From positions 1,452,329 to 1,516,328 of the forward strand of contig JAAGOF010000185.1 in NCBI GenBank assembly GCA_010645155.1: a stretch of DNA of 64,000 bases, written 5' to 3'. Source of the DNA: Tigriopus japonicus. Lineage: Eukaryota > Arthropoda > Copepoda > Harpacticoida > Harpacticidae. Shown in pieces: positions 55,901 to 64,000 of the stretch. Numbering within the stretch: position 1 is the first letter of the stretch; each line of letters begins with the position of its first letter. A program made the translations under genes and the position numbers. The notes beneath the pieces were generated by a model, which worked only from the letters and a program-made list of their open reading frames with translations, was not told the DNA's origin and did no database searches.

Positions 55901-58900
55901 CTTGACCCACATCGTGTGAAATCCGATTTCAATCTCAGTCCGATCCCCCTTTTTTCTAGGTGCTCTTTAGTTCTCCTCCTTTTCCCCCACACTCATCTTA
56001 GAGGATTAATGTTCTTAAATAGAATTAATGACCATTTTGTCTCCTTTACCATCTGTACTCAGAGGCGAATTTGGTGTTGCGTGCGTGCTTGCGTGTGCAG
56101 TTAGTGGCGCTAAGCTGTGGGTACTTTCTATCATGGGACGACAGTGCTCAGAATAGCGATTCATTTGGGATTGAAGGGAGCCGAAGGAGAAATCTCGACG
56201 AGGCATTCAATAGGTGAGAGAATCGAGGACGAAGAATTAACCTCGTGATTATCCTCATCATTACAATAATCCGATGGATCGAGCTTGAGCTCGTATGTAA
56301 TGCGAGGCCGAAAGAGTGATGAGTGCCGTCATTGAGAGATGATTTGCCTACTAAGGAAGTACGGGGAAATGACTTTAATCAAGCCTCAAAATCAAGTCAT
56401 TATTCTCCTCGAAATTGGCTCCAAGCAAGATCGTTATTCAGGTTATGCAAGGTGGGCTTGGCTAAGGGCGAACGAGACCGTGAAGTATTTTTGTTCCATT
56501 ATTATTCACCCCTCTCCTTCTGTTCTGAGCGCCGAACTCGAAAGTGATCCATTACCACGTTGTTGAAGCCGAGTGAGTGCGCCTGACAATGAGGGTGGAA
56601 GAAATCATTCACCATTTCCAATGAGCAAAGTTGTGGTTGATTTTCCTCTCGCCCAAAGCTTGAAGGAGTTGTCTTCCATTCTCAAAATGAAGACATCGCA
56701 TATTACAACCTAAGGTGAGATCTCAGCATGGAACGAGCTTTAGGTTCCATTGCTCTTTCCATGTTGGGGCAACCACAACAAACTTAGTCGCAGTTATTGG
56801 ATGTGGCTCGCATGAAAGAGGCATATTTTGAGGAAAGTGCACATTTAGCAATGGGTTGAAAGCTTTCTACTGAAACCCCTGCCCACAACCGGTTCAAGAG
56901 GTCTCAGAGAAAGGCTGATGAGGCACAATTTTCTTGGACTTGGAGGATGAGTTGAGGACCCGTTGAAAAGCGATTAAGCAAGACCCAATTGCTCCCTGCC
57001 CTCATCACGAGTCTCAATACTCAATAGTCAGAGTAAGCCATATTCCACCCTTCCTCTTTCTTTCCCATTATTATTCTCCTCCTCCTTCCCCCTCCCTCTT
57101 CAAGTATCCAGCAATCTTGGAAGACGTGTTTTCTCACAAGGAGAGACGTTTTCTTGACTGAGGAACTAACTGTTCTTCATGATGTGCCCATTACTCCATC
57201 CAACAAACTTGGTTGGGGAGAATCTGAACTGTACATCACGGTGTGCAAATGATGCCTGAGTAGTGAAAGATCTTTCTTGGATTTCGGTTGGGGTGGTACG
57301 CACTGGTCGTGGTGGCTGGCTTGTTGCTGATATGCCGATCTCAAGATGGCAAACAAAGGCTCAAGTGTTCGTTGAGTAAATTTGCACCAAGACTTTTAGT
57401 TTGTTGTTGGCTTTGAGTTCAATTCAATTTCATCTCAATTCTCACCCTTTCCACTCTTGCGTGTTTAAACGAACGAATGTAGTATGCATGAAATGCTAAA
57501 GGATTCTCTCACATGGCCATCATTTCGTACTAATGCACATATTTATCATCCCCCCTCTACCTCTTCCCAGGTTATTGACTTAGGTGGGCCCATTAGAAGG
57601 AGTTGTGATTCTTTTGAGGATTCTTGGGGTCACGAGTGCCAAAGTGAACTCCCAGCTGTTGTGTGAGGTCTCTCTCTATTTTTTTGACGTAGAAGGAAAA
57701 CCATTTTGAACGAGGTTAAGTGAAGCATGCCAGTTCATGTTCTTTTGACTTGGGTTGGCACTTGGCATTGAAACAATTATGCATTCTGAAGGCGTGTTTC
57801 TAGGACAAACGGGGGTTATTCCTGTGTAGAGTTGCAATGGCTTCTTTCCGACAAGAGATGCAAAAGCTTAAAGAAATTTGGCGGCCAAGTTGGCGTCTCT
57901 GCATTGAATTAAGAAGTTGTTGACAGGTGGAGTGAGTGATCCGTTGGATTTTCCGATTTGTGTCTTTTGATTTGTCGTGAAAAGTGTGTGTGAAGGGATG
58001 GTCGAGGGCTCAAAAGAGCCTAGCAATGTCGCTTTTCGGCCGTCAAAGAAAAAGAAAATAATGCCACAAGAACGAAAACTTTCTCTCTCTCTCTCTCCTT
58101 CTCTTATTCGTATTCTTGAGAAAGAGCTGCTCGCACTTTTGCTTGCACTGTAGCAGTTTGTAGGCAGGATCCAAGACATCTCGGACAACCTATTCAGAAG
58201 TAGTAGTAGTAGTAGTCGTCGTCGAAGTCGAAGTAGTAGTACTACGTACATACAATACCAGTACTCGCTAGCTGGCTTTGCCACCACTGCTTAGAAATAA
58301 GCAAAGAGGATGGATGCATACTCCAGGATCAAAAGATGATGAGGATGATGCAGGCCAAAACGACAACGGAACGAGCGGTCATTTCAGCCATCGCCCCATT
58401 AACAACCCAACCAATCCCACCATGCCCCTTAAAACACGCAGTACATCTTCGAAACTTGAGGTATTGAGAAGGCCTATCTATCTATTTAAAGGGCCTCGGG
58501 TAGGATGGAAGGTGATTAAAGATGCTTCGTTTGCCTACAGGGGAAATCATTTTTCACTTTCCAAAGAAAAATCGTATAACAAATATAAGTTGATGTATCG
58601 TTGGCAATGGCATTAAGAACTAGATGTCTGTCAAGTCCATTGAGGTAAGAGGATTGATGAGTGAAATTTCTGATTTTGTGACAACTTCTATCTGTTGACA
58701 GGCCACCCCCACCCTTACCCATCCACCTATTTTTCCTTCCTTCCATCTTACTCACACACCCCCTGCCTGACGTACTTTCGTAGATTGAGACAATCGTGAT
58801 GAAAGAGGGAGTTGACAACTACATTGAACGAGCAAACCAATCAATTGTTACATCGACATGATAGACTGACTTCTTGCCCAGGGATGTTTTTACAGCGCTT

Positions 58901-60791
58901 TTCTTCGCTGACGTGATTTTCCATTGAAGTCTCCAATTCACTAACTCTTTTTTTTGCTTGGATGGAGTCACCCCTACCAGTGTTCAATCAGCCTGAGGCA
59001 ATTCACGGGGAACAAGAACAAATCTCTTCATGTCCGTTGTTTCGGTCGATTCAATTTGTTGCAAACTCAAACTGAATTTTGATAGTCACAGTAGAGCTGT
59101 TATTGATGACTTTCAAAGGATTTCAATCAAGCCAAGAGGACCTCAAGAAGCTTGGCGAAGTTTCAGCAGAGCGAGCATGAGCTGTTTTTAAACATGGTTT
59201 GATTGATGATATCCCGACGTAAGTGGCATGAATTACCATTGCTATGGTGCGGTAAGTTTGAATTGGGCGAGAAATCGATTTCTTTTTCATTTCTCCAAGT
59301 CGGTAGCCTTATTTTTGGTACTTTGGGCGTTACGTTAAATTGAGCTTGCCTTTTGCGAAAGGCTCTAACCTATCAAAAATGCAATGAGCCTCAATTGGCA
59401 CACCTATTGGTGCAGTGGAAGTATATCGTATGCCATTCAGCATCATTACTTTTTTCATGGACCAACCTTTGAGCCAAGATCAATTTTCGAGTATGTAATT
59501 TCTCTTTCAGCTTCGTGAGCTCTCGGGAAAAGGAATCAGCATTTGTTTCTGCTGCAGTTTATAGATCCAAAGTAATAAGCACTTCCACGGAGCTGAAGCG
59601 AGTGTCGTTTAAAAAAACGCATGTCCTCGAAGATCCACTCAGTTTGCACGAGGTGCAAATTGGTGATCATTTTGTGCACTTGCTCTTGTGGTGAATTTCC
59701 TTGAGGTCCCATTAGCCGATCATAAACCCACCATTTAGGAGGAAACCCCTTGAAAAGATGCTTATCAAGTGTTTGATAGTAATGCTCTGAATGACTTTCA
59801 TTTGATCACATGGAAGACCAAAAAGAATTGAAGAGAAATAAACTCGCTGAGTTTGAACGGAACAACACCAAAGTCACATGACATTTGATTTGTTGCTCAG
59901 CCAAGCCATGAGACACTCAGGTCGATTGAGGTTGCTGGAAGTGCGAACATGTTTAATGCACATACCAGAATTTCCCGCAATTTCAACTTCAAAATCAGAT
60001 AAGCAAATATCGCAGTAAAAATCCTGCACGGCGTGCACAGTGTAAAAGTTATGTGGCCTCAACTTCAAAACTGAGAGCTGACTTGAGAAAAACAACCAAG
60101 GAGAGGAGAAAAAAATTGGCGATAAAGACGAGAGGGAAGAAAAAAAACGCACCTCAATGTTCGAGCAAGATTCCCAGCGTTTGTTGTTCAAGGATTCCTG
60201 ACTTCCTCTCCAAATGGGTATTCTTGAGTTGCCTTTTCCCATCAATGTCTGTGTGGGTGTGGCGGGAACAGACGCCAAGGAATCAAACGATCGCTCGCGA
60301 TTCGGCCGAGGAGGTCGCCAATCAAAAGAGCCTCTTCTTGGTGAAGGGCTCTCAAGATTTGGTGGCAATGATGTTTCCCGCTGCAGAACTGGTTTCACTT
60401 TGCTGGCCAGTAGGCGTGGTTTGGGGGGTATGGGGGGCGGGGTCTTCTTCTTAGGCGTATTTGACGAAAGCAAACACGGTGAAGAAGCTTCCCGCATTAA
60501 CTTCTTAGGACCCTTCACGGAAGGTTCCAGACCCTTTTGCACGGGCAATGGGATCTTGGAACGAACTGGAAGGGAAAGGCACGAGAGGGAAGAAGACCCA
60601 CTTCCCCCACCTTGGGAATGATACCATTGAGATGAGCTCAGGGACTCAAAGTCAGAGTGGTCAGTTGTCACTGATTGAATGGCACCGGCCAAAATGTTTT
60701 GCACTTCAGCGCCTTTTGGCGAGTGTGGAACACTTTCATATTCAATGTGGGACAATGCCCGACGCAACTCCCCACGATTGTTCTCGGCCAT
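31958..60791 (-). CDS. giant coiled-coil protein with proline-rich ends and a C-terminal fibronectin type III domain
   Basis: Exons on the minus strand: 60791-60153, 48491-48333, 43900-43781, 41965-41897, 40830-40405, 39063-38902, 38827-38573, 38109-37843, 37477-37355, 37247-36622, 36547-35017, 34081-33983, 33901-33659, 33586-33062 (with an optional 78-bp intron, 33292-33369), 32986-32627, 32554-32291, 32227-31958. Nearly every junction is phase 0, and all join in frame to 2045 aa (2019 without the optional segment). Order: Ser/Pro-rich N-terminus with PPPIPPKP (118-125), heptad coiled coils from about 270, a His/Asp/Ser-rich linker, long coiled coil 740-1570, and an FN3 domain in the last two exons (WHPPKDTRVLGYMIFVNSEV), then TPPPTPMKP near the end. 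It is likely a cytoplasmic scaffold. The segment ELLEFRVLELEE recalls JAKMIP-type coiled coils, and coiled coil plus FN3 recalls RIM-binding proteins, but neither fits throughout, so I leave it unnamed. Extra micro-exons in the 11.7-kb intron 1 cannot be excluded. Confidence 0.85.
34701..34723. repeat. GAGT tetranucleotide run
   Basis: An imperfect gagt repeat in the 935-bp intron 34082-35016 of the coiled-coil gene. Confidence 0.8.
34810..35016 (-). other. possible alternative 3' end by reading through a donor
   Basis: The frame of the large exon 36547-35017 stays open for 68 codons past the GTGAGC donor and stops at 34810. The extension is Pro/Ser/Thr/Arg-rich (SIPPTSPPVTIRSESERRSR) with a six-Ser run. 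Read-through would give a shorter isoform that loses the C-terminal coils and FN3 domain. Intron read-through by chance is also possible. Confidence 0.35.
46055..46073. repeat. GCTA tetranucleotide run
   Basis: Four and a half copies of gcta in the intron between exons 2 and 3 of the coiled-coil gene. A related ATCC/ATCT run lies near 41765-41805. Confidence 0.85.
51083..51119. repeat. GAC/GAA microsatellite
   Basis: A run of about eight GAC followed by GAA triplets inside intron 1 of the coiled-coil gene. It gives the poly-Arg and poly-Asp frames seen there, which are artefacts. Confidence 0.9.
58198..58243. repeat. AGT/CGT microsatellite
   Basis: An imperfect run of AGT, CGT and CGA triplets in intron 1 of the coiled-coil gene, about 2 kb from the first exon. 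A CT run lies just upstream at 58081-58098. Confidence 0.9.
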
Positions 60792-63710
60792 GATAGACCA
60801 AAATGTGTCTTAGGATTCCACACTAGAACTGCCTAAAAAGTCAAGAGTCTGGTTTCGATCATCTACACGGGGTAAGAGCTAACTTCCGACTGAGGCATTT
60901 CATTGAGCAAACTCAACACCCGCACAACTTCCTTCCATCGCCGGGCGCAAAACAGATTCTTGAGCGTATAGAATCCAATGCATTACAGTTATGAGCTGAC
61001 GACTACTGTCTACTACCAGCCGGGAGTGCGCACTTGCGCAGGGGACCCTGGTTAATCTGTGCCTCGCGTACATACTCCGTTTCTGAACGTCCAATTTGGC
61101 CCGGCCAAAAGGTTTCCCTCTCAATCTGTGGGGAGACGGCTAGCGTATCTATTTTCCGCACAATAAAAACAGTGGTCACTCACTCCTTCCTGCCTCCCTC
61201 CAATCGCGGTTCTGCACTGCTCGCTCTCCCTCACCCGGTTATTGAGTCCCCAAACCCCAGGCTGACACGGTGCTTGTCACCGAGCTAAGAAGGGGGGGGA
61301 ATTGCGAGCAGGGGAAATTCTTTTCTTTTAATTGGCGCAAGCATTCCACTCCAAAGAGTTTGGCAATGACCAAGCAACCTGGAAGCAGAAGTAGAAGGAG
61401 GAGTATCTATCGCAATGGGATCGTTGTCGAGGTGGTTGCTCTAAGGTATGGGATGCTAGGGTGTATAGATGCATCGATGAAAGAAGGAAGAATAGATGGA
61501 AATAAAAACTGTCGAACAGGGTCAAAGTCAAATCGTCGATTCAGTCGTGAACGAGGAATGAGTTGCTGGATATGACGGAGAGGAGAGTGAAGGTTTTTAG
61601 ATGGATAGTGATGTGAGCTTTGGATGAGATGCAAAAGGTTTGAAGTCATGACTGGCAGTGAATTATGTTGCACACATATCCTCCATGACCAAGGTCATTC
61701 CTTGGTATGAGCAAGGATGAATGGGTTGATCTGAGTGCGGCAGCGTCTTTCTCGAATGCTAATGCTACCACCATTTCAATGAAAAGATGCAAATTGAACT
61801 CAATTTCTCCCTGCCTTCTTCTCTTAACGACACATCTAATTTATGGCCTTCTTGATGCTGAATCTGCAATGGCCATGTGATGACTGTCGTCATTTGTCTC
61901 GTTGTAGTTTCCAGTAATTAAATCCAATTCCATTGCTCGTGTTATGAAAAATTTCGACGAAAAGCCTTTTCTCTTTCAGAAAATGAGACACGCGTTTCCG
62001 TACGTATTTAGATTCAAATCCTTGTCTGGCCTAAAACTAAGCAAATTTACGTAGAGAGTTGACAAATCCGTCATTTTCTCCTCAAACAAACCAAGGACTG
62101 AGATAGACATTTCAAACACCCACACAAAAAGCAAGATCGCGTATTTACGCAGGTAGATAGCTTAAGGAACCGAAAAAAATGTGAAAGGATGTGCTACCCA
62201 CACACCTGCATTGCAACCTTTCCAATGGAAATCAAGTCAAGGCCTATTGAGCTTGATATTTAAATCATTACCATAAATTGCTACCACTACTGCTCCCGAG
62301 TTGCTTCTGAGACTTAATAACGTCCTTGCTAAAACACCCACATTACACAAGGGTTTGATTTCTAAAATCATTTGCCTTGATCTCGTGATCCGAATATGAC
62401 TCTGACGTGCATTGCCATTTTAGTAGGGTGAACGTTGATTGAAACTCAGGCACTTCCGTTAACCAATAGAGGAGACGGCCAAATAAATGTCCCCAAAACC
62501 AACTCTTTCTTTGTCTACGTTTCGGTTCAAGGTTTAGAAAATAAAACATGTCAGTTCCGTAACCATAATTTACTCTTTATTCTTCAAGACAAAAAAGGGC
62601 TCGTGAGGATTTACCTACAGGCTCATTTAGAGCAGAGGTGCCATTTAGCTAAGTATTTTATGGAGATTAGTTAGGAACATCACGAAACATTAAGAACAAC
62701 ACAACAACGAAAACACTTAAGACTGGAACCATTGGCCCATCAACGAGGAAGGGCGAAGATTTTATTGACCCTTGAAATTGGTTTTTTGAAATATGATTTC
62801 AGTAACCACGAGAGCTTAGATGGCTGGTTGATTATTTGGTCGGTTGGGTTTGGAGGCACAAACTACTTCACTGACTAAGACGGTTCATTATGAGGGTGAA
62901 AAAGGATCATTACAAGGTAATAATTCCTAGACTTGAAAATCTAGACTGTTTGAGCTGATTATCTACTTGTTTGTATGTCAGTAACCCTCAATTAGAAGGT
63001 CATTGAAGGAATTTAATGAGTCTCTAAGACCCTCAAATTCATGGGAACATCATTTCCTTAACCTCGAAATTCCTATGCCCATGCGCCTTTTGGGTGAACA
63101 AATCTCTGTCATGAACGTCGAGCACATATGAACCTTCATAACTTGTATTATAGTCACATTTCAATTGACACCTCATCCGTTTCAGCAGGAAACATTTTTC
63201 GCCGTTTTCGTTGTTATCGTGCTCTTTAAGTAACAGGGCCTAACAAAAGGGACTAGTAGAGTTTGTGCACAAAAAAAAGATATTTGAACCAGAATTCTGC
63301 GTGAGAGCGCTCCAGGCCAATTGCGAAGCTTTCCCTCATAAATAGCCACAAGATCCGAAACCCAAGATCATAAATAAATAACACCAGTGCCTACCCGAAA
63401 AGGTACGAGTAATTCGTCTTCATACATACTTTACGACGACTGACACCTTCAGAGACTTCGCCAAGGGTTTTGGGATCCAAATTTGTGTTCACACAAACTT
63501 CGTTCAAATTGAGCCAGAAGCTGTTTAGGAGAATTGGAGAATTGTGATCTCAACTGTTGGACCTTGAAATCCCTAGAAAGTATCGTTCGTGGATAGCATA
63601 AGAAGACTGACCCATTTAACCCTCAAAAAAACTTAATACACCAATCACAACTGTTAAAATTAAAGCTAATTTTAAAGAGAAATAAGCGGTCTAGTATAAA
63701 TAATCTAGAC
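60792..63710. other. 5' flank of the coiled-coil gene and intergenic DNA
   Basis: About 2.9 kb with no supported gene. The first few hundred bases (to about 61.3 kb), which are GC-richer than the rest, probably hold the promoter and 5' leader of the minus-strand coiled-coil gene; no TATA box is evident. The remainder is AT-rich with no repeat that I can define. Confidence 0.5.
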
Positions 63711-63959
63711 CAGGGGTCGGCAACCACTTATGGGCCAAGACCCACGAAATTTGATTCGTGTTGTCTGGGGCCCACCAAACAGGCATTGATAGGCTCAGGG
63801 GCCCACAAATTTGCGATCGAAGAGCTTTAGGCCCATGAGTACAGTACTATGAATGGCTCTTGGGGCCACTATTTTGGGCTTTGGCCATAGCTCTTGGGCC
63901 CACCAACGACTACACTTGGGCCCACATTTGGGCCACGGCCCACCGGTTGCCGACCCCTG
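63711..63959 (-). mobile_element. hAT-type non-autonomous element, copy B
   Basis: A 249-bp element with inverted ends CAGGGGTCGGCAACC and a perfect 8-bp duplication atctagac (63703-63710 and 63960-63967). Its reverse complement matches copy A at 17832-18078 along the whole length (ggtgggccg, gtagtcgttggtgggccca, agagctatgg and so on). The perfect duplication suggests a younger insertion than copy A. Confidence 0.92.
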
Positions 63960-64000
63960 ATCTAGACACACCAATCATTGTAGGTTCATTTCTTTTCTTA

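Larger units (their letters stand above)
48492..60152 (-). other. 11.7-kb first intron of the coiled-coil/FN3 gene
   Basis: No supported exon of another gene lies inside. It contains microsatellites (GAC/GAA run 51083-51119, CT run 58081-58098, AGT/CGT run 58198-58243). Much of it is lower in AT than the 3.4-6.7 kb spacer. Overlapping short frames near 49.5-50.1 kb and 53.4-53.7 kb are open on both strands and show no family resemblance. Regulatory elements or alternative first exons are plausible but not identifiable by eye. Confidence 0.55.

Noticed and set aside
59874..60152. ORF continuing past the first exon of the coiled-coil gene
   Set aside because: It runs beyond a GAG|GTGCGT donor into sequence without resemblance to the rest; the spliced form joins in frame.
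61250..61300. A-box-like gctcggtgacaagcaccg on the minus strand
   Set aside because: No B box at the right distance and no cloverleaf.

Overview
The window is nuclear DNA from an arthropod, most likely a crustacean such as a copepod (the copepod part is inference). It carries spliced genes with GT/AG introns, a muscle-type myosin regulatory light chain, an arthropod-type ionotropic receptor of the IR93a class, and many small DNA transposons. There are two assembly gaps (215-336 and 17527-17539). I rebuilt exon chains by hand; every splice phase quoted below was checked for frame continuity, but nothing was searched against a database.

Layout. 1-2.4 kb: non-coding, with a degenerate mariner-like element. 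2.4-3.4 kb (+): myosin regulatory light chain, 5 coding exons, 164 aa. 3.4-6.7 kb: AT-rich non-coding. 6.7-12.0 kb (+): IR93a-like receptor, 12 exons, 825 aa, whose last intron holds a 334-bp hAT-type element with perfect ends. 12.0-18.3 kb: transposon-rich, with a nested mariner/foldback palindrome, a 685-bp hAT-type foldback with exact 8-bp target duplications, and a 247-bp hAT-type element. 18.3-24.2 kb (-): NALCN sodium leak channel, 4 coding exons, 1719 aa, selectivity filter EEKE. 24.6-25.3 kb (-): intronless 251-aa armadillo/PUL-like protein. 25.3-28.7 kb: mostly non-coding, with one 98-aa orphan ORF. 28.7-31.9 kb (+): VPS33B and MGME1, head to tail with 179 bp between them. 32.0-60.8 kb (-): one large gene for a roughly 2,020-2,045 aa coiled-coil protein with a C-terminal fibronectin type III domain; its first intron is 11.7 kb. 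60.8-64 kb: non-coding, ending in a second copy of the 247-bp hAT-type family.

The genes are unrelated housekeeping, neuronal, sensory and muscle loci with no evident shared pathway. VPS33B and MGME1 are close enough to suggest co-transcription. The most notable material is the large coiled-coil/FN3 gene, which I could not assign to a named family with confidence, and the set of non-autonomous transposons. Several of these are complete down to their target-site duplications, and together they show hAT-type and mariner-type activity. I found no CRISPR array, operon of prokaryotic type, or defence-like system.
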